A program made the position numbers and the translations under genes. The notes beneath the pieces were generated by a model, which was not told where the DNA came from, did no database searches, and saw nothing but the letters and a program-made list of their open reading frames with translations. DNA of 64,000 nt from Citrobacter werkmanii NBRC 105721 (GTDB lineage Bacteria > Pseudomonadota > Gammaproteobacteria > Enterobacterales > Enterobacteriaceae), in contig BBMW01000022.1 in assembly GCA_000759755.1 (NCBI GenBank), positions 24,441-88,440 of the forward strand, written 5' to 3'. Below are positions 31,173-41,849 of the stretch, piece by piece. Position 1 is the first letter of the stretch; each line of letters starts with the position of its first letter.

Positions 31173-32303
31173 TCAGGCGAAGTAATTGAGTAATGTCGAA
31201 ATTACCGTTCGCTGGTTAACCGGCGACAGGTTATAGAACAGCGGTAAACGTAGCAGACGCTCGCTCTCTTTGGTGGTGTAACGATCCACACCGGCATACA
31301 CGCCAAATTTATCGCCAGCCGGGCAATCATGCAGCGGAATATAGTGGAACACTGCCATAATTTCGGCTTCTTTGAGGAAGTTAATTAATGCAGTGCGATC
31401 GTCGATATCGCGCAGCTTGATATAAAACATATGCGCGTTCTGCACACAACCCTCCGGTATAGAGGGCAGGTCAATACGTCCGGCACGCGCCAGCGGTTCG
31501 AGGGCATCATAGTAATGATGCCACAGCGCCAGACGTTGCTGGTTAATACGGTCGGCCGCTTCCAGTTGCGCCCACAGATAGGCAGCCTGCAGATCGGACA
31601 TCAGATAGCTGGAGCCGATATCGCGCCAGGTATACTTATCAACCTGACCACGGAAAAATTGACTACGGTTCGTCCCTTTTTCCCGAATAATCTCGGCACG
31701 TTCGACTAATTTTTTATCATTGATCAGCGTCGCGCCACCTTCACCGCCTGCGGTGTAGTTTTTAGTCTCATGGAAGCTAAAGCAGCCGATGTGACCAATC
31801 GTCCCCAGCGCCCGACCTTTATAAGTCGACATCACGCCCTGAGCCGCATCTTCGACCACATACAGGTTATATTTAGCGGCCAGCGCCATAATGGTATCCA
31901 TTTCACAGGCCACGCCCGCGTAATGTACTGGCACAATAGCGCGGGTTTTGTCGGTAATAGCCGCTTCAATCAGCGTTTCGTCAATGTTCATGGTATCCGG
32001 ACGGATATCAACAAAGACGATTTTCGCCCCGCGCAAAACGAATGCGTTAGCCGTGGAAACAAATGTGTAGCTCGGCATGATGACTTCATCGCCAGGCTGA
32101 ATGTCCAACAGCAATGCCGCCATCTCAAGCGATGCGGTACAAGATGGCGTCAACAGAACTTTCTCGCTGCCAAAATGCTGCTCCAGCCACTGCTGACAGC
32201 GGCGGGTAAAGCCGCCGTCGCCACACAGTTTGCCGCTGTTCATCGCAGACTGCATGTAATCGAGTTCAGTTCCCACCACCGGCGGTGCATTAAATGGAAT
32301 CAT
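31173..32303 (-). CDS. wecE: WecE (RffA), TDP-4-keto-6-deoxyglucose transaminase
   Basis: A PLP enzyme of the DegT/DnrJ/EryC1 family that makes TDP-Fuc4N from glutamate and the 4-keto sugar. The start at 32303 (MIPFNAPPVVG) gives 376 residues, the E. coli length. The PLP lysine is in FHETKNYTAGGEGG near residue 181, and the DAAQ motif (VVEDAAQGV) stacks the cofactor. The open frame to 32351 runs back into wecD and is not the gene start. Confidence 0.97.
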   Translation of the reverse strand: MIPFNAPPVVGTELDYMQSAMNSGKLCGDGGFTRRCQQWLEQHFGSEKVLLTPSCTASLEMAALLLDIQPGDEVIMPSYTFVSTANAFVLRGAKIVFVDIRPDTMNIDETLIEAAITDKTRAIVPVHYAGVACEMDTIMALAAKYNLYVVEDAAQGVMSTYKGRALGTIGHIGCFSFHETKNYTAGGEGGATLINDKKLVERAEIIREKGTNRSQFFRGQVDKYTWRDIGSSYLMSDLQAAYLWAQLEAADRINQQRLALWHHYYDALEPLARAGRIDLPSIPEGCVQNAHMFYIKLRDIDDRTALINFLKEAEIMAVFHYIPLHDCPAGDKFGVYAGVDRYTTKESERLLRLPLFYNLSPVNQRTVISTLLNYFA

Positions 32304-32307
32304 CGTG

Positions 32308-32985
32308 TCACCTGTATAACCAATACGCGGTGCTTTCCACATTCGCACCACTGTGTATGTAACGTTTAAGCGCGGCGGTGTTACCCATTTGGGTTGCCAC
32401 GCGCAATGTTGTTTTACCGCGGGCCTGCGCCCAGCAAAGCGCAGCCAGCATTAGTTCTTCGCCCGCGCCACGCCCAGCCAGTAGGCCAATTCGCGCCTCG
32501 GTCGCATTCAGTTCGCGCAGCGAGACATAACCACGAATTTCACCTGTCGGCGTGCGTAAAACGAGGCATTGATGATCGAACGTCCCCAGCACCGCATTTT
32601 CAATCCACTGTGCATAAAAACGCGAACTGGCATCTGCGGCATACCACGGGGCGCGAAAACGGCTTTGCGCGAACGCTTGTTTCGCCAGGCGGCGTAACGC
32701 CGGAATATCCGTAATTTGAGCAATCTGCGCGTCAGTGTTGCCACTGGTACACGCCACTGGCAGCACAAAATCCACTTCGCCTTCGACCAGTGAGAAACCT
32801 AACTGCTGCAAAGCATCTAATTCATGGGTATTTGCGGCAGGAATTTTTGCCTGTACCCGCGACCAGGGACGTAACGCATCCTCCGTCAGAACCGGCGCGT
32901 GTTGGTCAAAACGTATAATGGCGCTATTCACGCCAAAAAACGTATTTTCCCAGCTAAGCGGCTCAATACTGGCGCGGACGAGCAC
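32308..32985 (-). CDS. wecD: WecD (RffC), TDP-Fuc4N acetyltransferase
   Basis: A GNAT-family enzyme that acetylates TDP-Fuc4N with acetyl-CoA. The start is taken as GTG at 32985 (then [13 protein letters not shown]), giving 225 residues against 224 in E. coli. The acetyl-CoA loop is [11 protein letters not shown] near residue 165. It overlaps the end of wecH-like rffH by 23 bases. Upstream in-frame codons to 33042 would lie inside rffH and have no homology that I recall. Confidence 0.93.
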   Translation of the reverse strand: MLVRASIEPLSWENTFFGVNSAIIRFDQHAPVLTEDALRPWSRVQAKIPAANTHELDALQQLGFSLVEGEVDFVLPVACTSGNTDAQIAQITDIPALRRLAKQAFAQSRFRAPWYAADASSRFYAQWIENAVLGTFDHQCLVLRTPTGEIRGYVSLRELNATEARIGLLAGRGAGEELMLAALCWAQARGKTTLRVATQMGNTAALKRYIHSGANVESTAYWLYR

Positions 32986-33844
32986 GAAGCAGCTCCAGCA
33001 AATATTGGCCGTACCCCGTTTTAGCCAGCGAACTGGCGGCACGTTTCACGCCTTCATCATCCAGCCAACCGTTACGCCAGGCGATCTCTTCCAGACAGGC
33101 TATTTTAAAGCCCTGACGTTTTTCTACCGTCTGCACAAACGTGCTCGCTTCGATCAAACTGTCATGCGTCCCGGTATCCAGCCAGGCAAAGCCACGTCCA
33201 AGCAATTCTACCGTCAGATGCCCGTCATCAAGATACATCTGATTGATTGACGTAATCTCCAGTTCTCCACGCTCAGAAGGTTTCACGCGTTTTGCGTATT
33301 CCACCACTTTACTGTCATAGAAATAAAGGCCGGTTACCGCCCAGTTAGATTTCGGTGCTTTCGGCTTCTCTTCCAGAGAGATAGCGCGAAAACTGTCGTC
33401 AAACTCCACAACACCAAAACGTTCAGGATCCATCACCTGGTAACCAAACACCGTCGCACCTTCTGTGCGGGCGGCTACATGACGTAGTTTTGGACTGAAG
33501 CCCTGACCAAAGAAGATATTATCCCCTAATACCAGACATGACGGTTCACCGTTAAGGAACGTTTCACCAATGATAAAAGCCTGCGCTAATCCATCCGGGC
33601 TGGGTTGCTCAGCATAGTGCAGTTCAATGCCGAACTCAGAGCCATCGCCTAACAAACGCTGGAAATAACCTTTATCTTCCGGCGTGGTAATAATCAGAAT
33701 TTCGCGAATTCCCGCCAGCATTAGCACTGAAAGCGGGTAGTAAATCATCGGCTTATCGTAAATGGGCAATAGCTGCTTCGATACGCCACGCGTAATGGGA
33801 TACAGGCGAGTACCTGAGCCACCCGCCAGAATGATACCTTTCAT
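32963..33844 (-). CDS. rffH: RffH, glucose-1-phosphate thymidylyltransferase
   Basis: Makes TDP-glucose for the Fuc4NAc branch of ECA. It has 293 residues, with the nucleotide-binding signature [20 protein letters not shown] at residues 8-27. It duplicates the activity of RmlA in O-antigen clusters. It follows rffG by 33 bases. Confidence 0.97.
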   Translation of the reverse strand: MKGIILAGGSGTRLYPITRGVSKQLLPIYDKPMIYYPLSVLMLAGIREILIITTPEDKGYFQRLLGDGSEFGIELHYAEQPSPDGLAQAFIIGETFLNGEPSCLVLGDNIFFGQGFSPKLRHVAARTEGATVFGYQVMDPERFGVVEFDDSFRAISLEEKPKAPKSNWAVTGLYFYDSKVVEYAKRVKPSERGELEITSINQMYLDDGHLTVELLGRGFAWLDTGTHDSLIEASTFVQTVEKRQGFKIACLEEIAWRNGWLDDEGVKRAASSLAKTGYGQYLLELLRARPRQY

Positions 33845-33877
33845 GCGTTGTCTCCTCCGGGAGCCAAAACCAGGCTG

Positions 33878-34945
33878 TTAGCCCTTCAGACCTAAACGTT
33901 CGCCCTGATAGCTGCCATCCTGCACGGGTTTCCACCATGCCTGATTATCCAGATACCACTGCACGGTTTTGCGCATTCCGCTTTCAAACGTTTCCTGCGG
34001 TATCCAGCCTAATTCACGTGCAATTTTCGACGCGTCAATGGCATACCGCACATCATGACCCGGGCGATCGTCAACAAAAGTGATCAAGTCTCGGTACTGT
34101 GCAATACCCTGCGGTTTTTGCGGTGCCAGCTCTTCCAAAAGGCTACAAACCGTTTCGACAACGTCCAGGTTTTTACGCTCATTGTGGCCACCAATATTAT
34201 AGGTTTCCCCAATCGCGCCCGTTGTCGCCACGCAATAGAGCGCCCTGGCATGATCTTCTACGTACAACCAGTCGCGGATCTGTTGCCCATTGCCGTATAC
34301 CGGCAGCGGTTTCCCAGCCAATGCATTGAGGATCATCAGCGGGATGAGTTTTTCCGGGAAATGATAGGGGCCATAGTTGTTAGAGCAGTTAGTAATGAGC
34401 GTTGGCAGGCCATAGGTTCGCAACCACGCGCGTACCAGATGATCGCTGCTGGCTTTCGACGCGGAATAAGGACTACTCGGCGCATACGGTGTGCTTTCAG
34501 TAAAGAAATCATCCGTCGAATGGAGATCGCCATACACCTCATCAGTTGAGATATGGTGGAAGCGAAACGCCGATTTTTTCTCGCTGGCCAATGCACTCCA
34601 GTAAGCGCGCGCCGCTTCCAACAGCGTGTAGGTTCCCACAATGTTGGTTTCGATAAAGGCAGCCGGACCATCAATGGAGCGATCGACATGGCTTTCTGCC
34701 GCCAGATGCATCACGCAGTCTGGCTGGTATTGTTGAAACACCTTGTCGAGCGATGCCCGATCGCAGATATCAACTTTCTCAAAGGCAAAACGGTCATTCT
34801 GTGCAACCGGCGCCAGCGACATCAGATTCCCGGCATAGGTCAGCTTATCGACCACAACCACCGCATCCTGGGTCTCATGAATAATATGCCGTACAACCGC
34901 CGAGCCGATAAACCCCGCGCCACCGGTAACCAGAATTCGTTTCAT
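33878..34945 (-). CDS. rffG: RffG, dTDP-glucose 4,6-dehydratase
   Basis: An extended short-chain dehydrogenase with 355 residues. The NAD-binding motif is GGAGFIGS at 8-15, the active-site segment is STDEVYG, and the YSASK motif provides Tyr and Lys near residues 168-172. It forms TDP-4-keto-6-deoxyglucose, the WecE substrate. The start ATG shares one base with the wecC stop. Confidence 0.97.
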   Translation of the reverse strand: MKRILVTGGAGFIGSAVVRHIIHETQDAVVVVDKLTYAGNLMSLAPVAQNDRFAFEKVDICDRASLDKVFQQYQPDCVMHLAAESHVDRSIDGPAAFIETNIVGTYTLLEAARAYWSALASEKKSAFRFHHISTDEVYGDLHSTDDFFTESTPYAPSSPYSASKASSDHLVRAWLRTYGLPTLITNCSNNYGPYHFPEKLIPLMILNALAGKPLPVYGNGQQIRDWLYVEDHARALYCVATTGAIGETYNIGGHNERKNLDVVETVCSLLEELAPQKPQGIAQYRDLITFVDDRPGHDVRYAIDASKIARELGWIPQETFESGMRKTVQWYLDNQAWWKPVQDGSYQGERLGLKG

Positions 34946-36207
34946 TAGCGCCAGACCCCTTTGGTATCAACGATGTATTGCTGAAGAACCGCATCGCCTT
35001 TAATGGCTTTAAATTCATTATGGTCGACCAGCATGACCAGCACATCGGCGCTTTCCAGCGCATCGTCCAGCGTCGCCAGTTGGCAAATGCCGTCCAGTTT
35101 TTTCGGCAATTGATGGATATTCGGTTCCACCACCAATGTTTCGCCTTTGTGCCAATGCGCGATGCTTTGCGCAATTCCCATCGCCGGACTTTCACGCAAA
35201 TCATCAATATTCGGTTTAAAAGCCAAACCAAAGCAGGCGATTTTCACTTCGCTGGCCCGTTTGTTGGTATCTGCCAGACAGTCGGCTACAGCTGCTTTTA
35301 CCCGATCGACGACCCAATGAGGCTTACCATCATTAACCTCGCGTGCGGTACGGATCAGTTTCGCCTGCTGCGGGTTCTGCGCCACAATAAACCACGGATC
35401 GACCGCGATACAGTGCCCACCAACGCCCGGTCCTGGTTGCAGAATATTTACACGCGGATGACGGTTTGCCAGGCGAATCAGTTCCCAGACATTAATCCCC
35501 TGATCGGCGCAAATTAACGATAATTCATTAGCGAAGGCGATATTGACGTCGCGGAAGCTATTCTCAGTCAGCTTGCACATTTCCGCGGTGCGGGCGTTGG
35601 TTACGACACATTCGCCCTCAAGGAAGATGTTATACAGCTCACTGGCGCGCGCGGAACAGACGGAAGTCATCCCGCCGATCACGCGGTCGTTTTTAATCAG
35701 TTCAACCATGACCTGGCCTGGCAACACGCGCTCCGGGCAATAAGCAATATTCACATCGGCCTGTTCACCGACCTGCTGCGGGAACGTCAGGTCAGGCCGC
35801 ATTTCTGCAAGCCATGCGGCCATCTGTTCAGTTGCCCCGACAGGTGACGTCGATTCAAGTATCACTAATGCGCCTTTTTTCAGCACCGGCGCGACAGACT
35901 TAGCCGCAGCTTCAACGTAGACCATATCGGGTTCATGCTCTCCCTTGAATGGGGTAGGCACAGCAATCAGATATGCATCAGCTTCTACGGGAGTGATGGT
36001 TGCACGAAGAAATCCGTTTTCGACCGCCGTTTTCACCACGGCGCCCAGATCGGGCTCAACAATGTGAATTTCGCCGCGATTAATGGTATCCACCGCATGT
36101 TGATTTACATCTACGCCAATTACATGTTTTTGACGGGAAGCAAAGGCAGCCGCCGTTGGCAGTCCGATATAACCCAGCCCAATGACAGAAATGGTCGTAA
36201 AACTCAT
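34945..36207 (-). CDS. wecC: WecC (RffD), UDP-ManNAc dehydrogenase
   Basis: Oxidises UDP-ManNAc to UDP-ManNAcA with two NAD+. A 420-residue member of the UDP-glucose/GDP-mannose dehydrogenase family with [10 protein letters not shown] at residues 10-19. The catalytic Cys is in [15 protein letters not shown] near residue 266. It overlaps the wecB stop by four bases. Confidence 0.97.
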   Translation of the reverse strand: MSFTTISVIGLGYIGLPTAAAFASRQKHVIGVDVNQHAVDTINRGEIHIVEPDLGAVVKTAVENGFLRATITPVEADAYLIAVPTPFKGEHEPDMVYVEAAAKSVAPVLKKGALVILESTSPVGATEQMAAWLAEMRPDLTFPQQVGEQADVNIAYCPERVLPGQVMVELIKNDRVIGGMTSVCSARASELYNIFLEGECVVTNARTAEMCKLTENSFRDVNIAFANELSLICADQGINVWELIRLANRHPRVNILQPGPGVGGHCIAVDPWFIVAQNPQQAKLIRTAREVNDGKPHWVVDRVKAAVADCLADTNKRASEVKIACFGLAFKPNIDDLRESPAMGIAQSIAHWHKGETLVVEPNIHQLPKKLDGICQLATLDDALESADVLVMLVDHNEFKAIKGDAVLQQYIVDTKGVWR

Positions 36208-37334
36208 AGCGATACCCGATTATTTTTTAACGCGTGTAAAATACGGCCACACGCCTGCCCGTCACCATATGGGTTATGGGCACGGCTCATGGTCTGATAT
36301 TCATTGTCGTCATGCAGCAAACGCGTGACTTCTTCTACGATACGCTGTGGGTCAGTTCCCACCAGACGTACAGTGCCTGCGGTAATGGCTTCAGGCCGTT
36401 CCGTTGTTTCGCGCATCACCAGCACAGGTTTCCCCAGAGACGGAGCTTCTTCCTGAATTCCGCCGGAATCGGTCAGGATCAGCCAGGCGTGATTCATCAG
36501 CCAGACAAATGGCATGTAGTCCTGCGGTTCAATCAGAATCACGTTTTCAACGTGACCCAGGATGCGGTTGACCGGCTCGCTGACGTTAGGATTCAGGTGT
36601 ACCGGGTAGACAATCTGCACATTCTGATTAGCCGCGGCAATTTCCGCCAGCGCGTGGCAAATTTGCTCAAAGCCGCGACCGAAGCTTTCCCGACGATGAC
36701 CGGTCACCAGGATCATCTTTTTGTCAGCGCTCAGGAAAGGGTAATTTTCTGCCAGTTCCGCCCGCAATGCATCACTCGCCAGTACGCGGTCGCGTACCCA
36801 GATCAACGCATCAATAACCGTATTGCCAGTGACGAAAATACGATTATCAGGAATAGCTTCCCGTAACAAATTTTGGCGCGAGTTTTCTGTTGGCGCAAAA
36901 TGATACATAGCCAGACGCCCGGTCAGCGTACGGTTCGCCTCTTCCGGCCAGGGAGAGTAAAGATCGCCGGTACGTAAACCCGCCTCAACATGCCCCACCG
37001 GGATGCGCTGATAAAACGCAGCCAAACTGGTGGCAATCGTAGTCGTGGTATCACCGTGAACCAGCACCACATCAGGTTTGAAATCAGCCAGAATTGGCTT
37101 TAATCCTTCAAGGATTCGGCAGGTAATTTCTGTTAGCCCCTGACCTGGCTGCATAATATTGAGATCGTAATCAGGTACTATGGAAAAGAGGTTCAACACC
37201 TGATCGAGCATCTCCCGATGCTGCGCCGTGACGCAAACTTTCGCCTCAAAATCAGGATCTTTTGCCAACGCATGAACCAGAGGAGCCATTTTTATAGCCT
37301 CCGGTCGCGTGCCAAATACAGTCAGTACTTTCAC
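36204..37334 (-). CDS. wecB: WecB (RffE), UDP-GlcNAc 2-epimerase
   Basis: Interconverts UDP-GlcNAc and UDP-ManNAc. The start is GTG at 37334 (then [15 protein letters not shown]), preceded by AAGAGA, giving 376 residues as in E. coli. Active-site residues are in HGDTTT (Asp95), [10 protein letters not shown] (Glu117), WPEEANR (Glu131) and [10 protein letters not shown] (His213). The frame open to 37376 would begin in the spacer after wzzE. Confidence 0.96.
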   Translation of the reverse strand: MKVLTVFGTRPEAIKMAPLVHALAKDPDFEAKVCVTAQHREMLDQVLNLFSIVPDYDLNIMQPGQGLTEITCRILEGLKPILADFKPDVVLVHGDTTTTIATSLAAFYQRIPVGHVEAGLRTGDLYSPWPEEANRTLTGRLAMYHFAPTENSRQNLLREAIPDNRIFVTGNTVIDALIWVRDRVLASDALRAELAENYPFLSADKKMILVTGHRRESFGRGFEQICHALAEIAAANQNVQIVYPVHLNPNVSEPVNRILGHVENVILIEPQDYMPFVWLMNHAWLILTDSGGIQEEAPSLGKPVLVMRETTERPEAITAGTVRLVGTDPQRIVEEVTRLLHDDNEYQTMSRAHNPYGDGQACGRILHALKNNRVSL

Positions 37335-37389
37335 ATCGATTCTCTTCGGATTGGCAGTGAGGGCCCAGCCCCTCACTGCAACGGTATTG

Positions 37390-38436
37390 CTAAATCGTGC
37401 GGCGACGGGTTAATGCGACACCAGCACCAATCAGAGCCCCAACGATGCCCCACATAATCATCAGGAAGGCACGGCGAGGGCTGTCACGTTTTACTGGCTC
37501 TTCCGGCGTACGCAAATAACGATATGTCTGAAAGCGAGGATCCAGAGTTGGCCCAACGTTCAGTGTGTTAAGCATGGCTCGGTTTTGGAAGTAGTCCAGA
37601 TCAAAATCCGGACCAACGGACTGTAGGTTTTCGAGTCGCGCCTGCAGCATAGGGCGTCCAAGCAAGAACAGTTCAGAATCCGGCAACTCATCAGCAGGAA
37701 CATCGGTGGAAGTACGAGAAATGTTATGCTGTTCGGCAATTTTGAGTGCCTGCTCAATATTGTGAACACGGCGGGAGAATATCGATTTCGCCACTTCTTC
37801 CTGGCGCTTAACCTGCGCCTTCATCTGCACGGTGCGTGCAGCCCAGGCCCCTTTTAACTCTTCGTTCAGATGACGCGCCGCACGCTGGCTGGCAAAGGCG
37901 ACGTACTGACGCAGCAGATTGTTGGCATCAGGAGCCGTCTCCGCAATCAGTTTCACACTGTCATTGGTATTACGCATCGCATCGCCAGGCATAAACTGAA
38001 TGTTATTGATCAGTTCGTCCAGCATCGCCGCATCGGCTTTACTGTTACCCACCATACGCTGCTTATAGTAATCAGTCTGCTGCCAGAATTCACGGCGCGT
38101 ATCCCAGGAGGCAAGCTGCATGATGAATTCTTTGTAGGCTTCGTCCATCACCGACGGCTGGTCCGCAGATGCGAGACTGGCCTTAATATCCAGGTTACGC
38201 AAAAACTGCTGTTGAGAATAGTAACCCCCCAACATATTGACCGTTGGCCTATCTGAAATCGCCGTAGCACTCCACTCCTGACGAGCAAAAAAAGTATAGG
38301 CAAGAGCGGCTAGCGCAAAGGCGAGCGCTATACCGACGATCCACGCCTTCCCTGCCCACAAGGTACGAAACAACCCACGGATATCCAGTTCATTTTCAGC
38401 GCTCACGGCGTGTTCTCCCGGTAATGGTTGTGTCAT
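37390..38436 (-). CDS. wzzE: WzzE, ECA chain-length regulator
   Basis: A 348-residue polysaccharide co-polymerase of class 1. Two membrane helices (about residues 32-51 and 322-342) flank a large periplasmic alpha-helical domain. The Pro-rich stretch before the second helix ([17 protein letters not shown]) is the family mark. It sets modal ECA length and the formation of cyclic ECA. It lies between wecA and wecB. Confidence 0.97.
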   Translation of the reverse strand: MTQPLPGEHAVSAENELDIRGLFRTLWAGKAWIVGIALAFALAALAYTFFARQEWSATAISDRPTVNMLGGYYSQQQFLRNLDIKASLASADQPSVMDEAYKEFIMQLASWDTRREFWQQTDYYKQRMVGNSKADAAMLDELINNIQFMPGDAMRNTNDSVKLIAETAPDANNLLRQYVAFASQRAARHLNEELKGAWAARTVQMKAQVKRQEEVAKSIFSRRVHNIEQALKIAEQHNISRTSTDVPADELPDSELFLLGRPMLQARLENLQSVGPDFDLDYFQNRAMLNTLNVGPTLDPRFQTYRYLRTPEEPVKRDSPRRAFLMIMWGIVGALIGAGVALTRRRTI

Positions 38437-38448
38437 CGTACCCTCAAT

Positions 38449-39552
38449 TTATTTGGTTAAGTTTGGTTTACTTTCACGGTTTCTACGCAGCTTGCGCTTC
38501 AAGCGTTTGATAAATCTCGCTACCTTCCAGGCACGTTTAATACAAAAGTCGTATAAAACAAATGCCAGTAAAAAGAGCACCAGCATCACCCATTCCGGAA
38601 CAACCCGGGAATATTCGGCCAGTACGCCGATAGCAGCCAGAATCGCTGCAGCCAACGTAATCAGGACAAAAGCCTGTCGGGAGGTAAACCCAGCGCGCAT
38701 GATTAAGTGATGAATATGTTGGCGATCCGGGGAGAAAGGACTCATACCTTTACGTAAGCGACGATACATAATCGCCACCATATCCATTAGCGGAATGGCG
38801 ATAATCCACAGTGCGGTGACAGGGCTAATAGGATGCGTTTTCCCTTGTGTGGTCTCCAGCAGGATCCAAATTACCGTGAAGCCAATCAGTGTACTGCCTG
38901 CATCGCCCATAAAGACTTTATAGCGACGTCCGAGTATCCCCAGGTTCAGCATGATATAAGGCAAAATGGCGGCGATCATGGCAAAACACCAGATAGCCAG
39001 GCTCGTCTGGCCATCAAACCACAGGATAAGTCCCATCGCGGCAAATGAAACACTGGATAACCCGCCTAACAGGCCATCAATGCCATCCACCATATTAAAG
39101 GCGTTAATCGCCGCCCAGACGGCAAAAAGGGTAAGGAAATAACCAAAAGGACCGAGCACCATCTCCCAGGGACCAAAAATATACCCCAAGCTTAAAAGAT
39201 AGAGCTTACCAACCGCCATCATAATGATGCCGATAATGGCCTGGACGGTCGCGCGAATTTTTACACTGATATCAAAACGGTCATCCAGGGCACCGATAAA
39301 TACCAGTACCCCGGCACAGGCCAGGTAGAGAGTAGCATGCGGGATGTAATAATCGGCGATGAGGAATGTAAAGCAAATGCCTGCGTAAACCGAGATCCCT
39401 CCAACCAGCGGAATCAGTCCCTGATGACGTTTGCGGAAGTTGGGTTTATCCACCAATCCTATCTTTTTCGCAACCTTGCGGGCAAAGAAAAGAAACAGCG
39501 TTGTGAATAAAAAAATACTGATGAGATCAGTACTTGCTGTCAGTAAATTCAC
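38449..39552 (-). CDS. wecA: WecA (Rfe), UDP-GlcNAc:undecaprenyl-P GlcNAc-1-P transferase
   Basis: Starts ECA and many O-antigens by loading GlcNAc-1-P on undecaprenyl phosphate; the target of tunicamycin. About 11 membrane segments. The start is GTG at 39552 (then NLLTASTDLISIF), giving 367 residues. Catalytic residues are in ALDDRFD (Asp90, Asp91), NMVDGIDGL (Asp156, Asp159) and DRQHIHHL (His279). First gene of the ECA operon; the rho terminator lies upstream. Confidence 0.97.
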   Translation of the reverse strand: MNLLTASTDLISIFLFTTLFLFFARKVAKKIGLVDKPNFRKRHQGLIPLVGGISVYAGICFTFLIADYYIPHATLYLACAGVLVFIGALDDRFDISVKIRATVQAIIGIIMMAVGKLYLLSLGYIFGPWEMVLGPFGYFLTLFAVWAAINAFNMVDGIDGLLGGLSSVSFAAMGLILWFDGQTSLAIWCFAMIAAILPYIMLNLGILGRRYKVFMGDAGSTLIGFTVIWILLETTQGKTHPISPVTALWIIAIPLMDMVAIMYRRLRKGMSPFSPDRQHIHHLIMRAGFTSRQAFVLITLAAAILAAIGVLAEYSRVVPEWVMLVLFLLAFVLYDFCIKRAWKVARFIKRLKRKLRRNRESKPNLTK

Positions 39553-39747
39553 TATACATGCTCTCAAAGAATATCAATATATGAAGTATAACCATCGAGG
39601 CGCATATTCAGAAGAGAAACCCGATTCCATATCAGGTGGTTCTGTATGATTATTAACCACAAAATACGAATTATAACACTTCTTCGCCTGGCGGTATGTC
39701 ATACCGGATTATTGTTATTGTGTCGTTAAGATTACATCTACAAAAGC

Positions 39748-39775
39748 AAAACGCCACGTAAAAACGTGGCGTTTT
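39748..39775 (-). terminator. Terminator after rho
   Basis: AAAACGCCACGT, loop AAAA, ACGTGGCGTTTT, with a short T-rich tail on the minus strand, just past the rho stop. Confidence 0.8.
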
Positions 39776-39790
39776 CAGATGATGCCAGGA

Positions 39791-41050
39791 TCAGGAACGC
39801 TTCATCATGTCGAAGAAGTCGTCGTTGGTCTTGGTCATCGCCAGCTTATTAATGAGGAATTCCATGGCGTCGATTTCACCCATCGGATGGATGATTTTGC
39901 GCAGGATCCACATTTTCTGCAGCTCTTCCTGGGTGGTGAGCAGCTCTTCTTTACGGGTACCGGAACGGTTGTAGTCGATAGCCGGGAAGACGCGTTTTTC
40001 CGCAATCTTACGAGAGAGGTGCAGTTCCATGTTGCCGGTACCTTTAAACTCTTCGTAGATAACTTCATCCATTTTAGAGCCGGTATCGATCAGCGCAGTC
40101 GCGATGATGGTCAGGCTGCCGCCCTCTTCCACGTTACGCGCAGCACCAAAGAAACGCTTCGGACGGTGCAGGGCGTTAGCGTCCACACCACCGGTCAGCA
40201 CTTTACCGGAAGCCGGAACCACGGTGTTATAAGCACGCGCCAGACGGGTGATGGAGTCGAGCAGAATGATAACGTCTTTCTTGTGTTCAACCAGGCGTTT
40301 TGCCTTCTCGATGACCATTTCCGCAACCTGAACGTGACGGGATGCTGGTTCGTCAAAAGTAGACGCAACCACTTCACCTTTCACCAGACGCTGCATCTCG
40401 GTTACTTCTTCCGGACGTTCGTCAATCAGCAGCACCATCAGCACACAGTCTGGATGGTTGTATGCAATGCTCTGCGCGATATTCTGCAGCAGCATGGTTT
40501 TACCCGCTTTCGGCGGAGCAACAATCAGACCACGCTGGCCACGACCGATCGGCGATGCCAGATCCAGTACGCGCGCCGTTAAGTCTTCAGTAGAACCGTT
40601 ACCACGTTCCATACGCAGACGAGAGTTTGCGTGCAGCGGGGTTAAGTTCTCAAAGAGGATTTTGTTACGGGCGTTTTCCGGTTTGTCGTAGTTGACTTCA
40701 TTAACTTTCAACAGCGCAAAGTAGCGTTCACCTTCTTTCGGCGGGCGAATCTTACCAGAAATGGTATCACCAGTGCGGAGGTTGAAACGGCGGATTTGGC
40801 TGGGAGAAACGTAGATGTCATCAGGACCGGCGAGGTAGGAGCTGTCTGCAGAGCGGAGGAAACCAAATCCGTCCTGCAATATCTCCAGCACACCGTCACC
40901 AAAGATATCCTCGCCACTCTTTGCGTGCTGCTTCAGGATGGCAAAAATAATGTCCTGCTTGCGCATACGAGCCAGGTTTTCAAGGCCCATATTTTCGCCG
41001 AGAGTGATCAGCTCAGAAACCGGCGTATTCTTTAATTCGGTAAGATTCAT
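39791..41050 (-). CDS. rho: Rho, transcription termination factor
   Basis: A hexameric RNA-dependent ATPase that ends transcription. The start at 41050 ([14 protein letters not shown]) gives 419 residues. The N-terminal part carries the cold-shock-like RNA-binding fold ([16 protein letters not shown]). Walker A is [11 protein letters not shown] near residues 178-188, followed by [11 protein letters not shown] and the secondary RNA-binding loops. Preceded by a leader of about 220 bases in which Rho autoregulates itself. Confidence 0.99.
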   Translation of the reverse strand: MNLTELKNTPVSELITLGENMGLENLARMRKQDIIFAILKQHAKSGEDIFGDGVLEILQDGFGFLRSADSSYLAGPDDIYVSPSQIRRFNLRTGDTISGKIRPPKEGERYFALLKVNEVNYDKPENARNKILFENLTPLHANSRLRMERGNGSTEDLTARVLDLASPIGRGQRGLIVAPPKAGKTMLLQNIAQSIAYNHPDCVLMVLLIDERPEEVTEMQRLVKGEVVASTFDEPASRHVQVAEMVIEKAKRLVEHKKDVIILLDSITRLARAYNTVVPASGKVLTGGVDANALHRPKRFFGAARNVEEGGSLTIIATALIDTGSKMDEVIYEEFKGTGNMELHLSRKIAEKRVFPAIDYNRSGTRKEELLTTQEELQKMWILRKIIHPMGEIDAMEFLINKLAMTKTNDDFFDMMKRS

Positions 41051-41128
41051 AATGGTGTGAGTTCTTAAACTTGGGGTAAATCTCGAACTTAATGTTGTGA
41101 ATGGTATGGCAGGGTCATCCATGCCTGT

Positions 41129-41230
41129 TTACGGCCATCGACTCATGTCTGTTCGCTGTCTGGTCACAGGAAAGTACGCAGAACTGAAACGACAAGACGG
41201 ATTGAGTGATAAGGCCCTGAATCTGTCCAC
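41129..41230 (-). CDS. rhoL: RhoL leader peptide (GTG start inferred)
   Basis: A short frame in the rho leader, ending in TAA, with the segment LNPSCRFSSAY and PVTRQR as in E. coli RhoL. No ATG lies in frame at the expected place. The nearest start is GTG at 41230, which gives 33 residues, the E. coli length, although its ends differ. The ribosome binding site is weak, so translation is uncertain. Confidence 0.5.
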   Translation of the reverse strand: MDRFRALSLNPSCRFSSAYFPVTRQRTDMSRWP

Positions 41231-41279
41231 TTCTCGCGCGAGAAACAACGGGAAGTATGGGATGTAACCAGATTCAAAC

Positions 41280-41308
41280 TTAATAAGGTATGTTTAATAC
41301 GAAGTCAA
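41280..41308 (-). promoter_or_regulatory. rho promoter
   Basis: TTGACT and TATTAA separated by 17 bases on the minus strand, about 50 bases before the RhoL frame. Confidence 0.75.
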
Positions 41309-41388
41309 CACTAACTTAGCACGACTCAAGTCGGGCGTCCAGTCATCCGAATCAATTCGAAGTATGGTCGCCCGATCATGAGACTTCC

Positions 41389-41718
41389 TTACGCCAAATT
41401 CGCGTCGAGGAATTCTTTCAACTGACCTTTGGACAGTGCGCCGACTTTAGTCGCCGCTACTTCGCCGTTTTTAAACAGCAGCAGGGTCGGGATACCACGA
41501 ATACCATACTTCGGCGCGGTGCCTGGGTTTTGGTCAATGTTCAGTTTAGCAACCGTCAGTTTGCCCTGATATTCGTCAGCGATTTCATCCAGAATCGGAG
41601 CGATCATTTTGCACGGACCGCACCACTCTGCCCAGAAATCAACAAGGATCGCTCCGTCCGCTTTGAGTACATCCGTGTCAAAACTGTCGTCAGTCAGGTG
41701 AATAATTTTATCGCTCAT
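41389..41718 (-). CDS. trxA: Thioredoxin 1
   Basis: A 109-residue cytoplasmic disulfide reductant for ribonucleotide reductase and others; also a T7 DNA polymerase partner. The active site is WCGPCKM at residues 32-38, with the cis-Pro in [11 protein letters not shown]. It starts at 41718 ([13 protein letters not shown]). It lies upstream of rho on the same strand and is divergent from rhlB. Confidence 0.99.
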
Positions 41719-41849
41719 ATATAACTCCACAGGAATAAGCCTGGCGTGTTGGTGTAGGCTGTTGGTGTAGCATTAACCAACTAAAGGTTGACTTTATTTC
41801 ACCGGATACGCTTTCGTAAAGCAATAGTAAGCTGATATTCTACCACACT

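Noticed and set aside
39779-40582. A 267-codon frame opposite rho
   Set aside because: Antisense shadow of rho; His- and Gln-rich composition typical of reversed biased codons.
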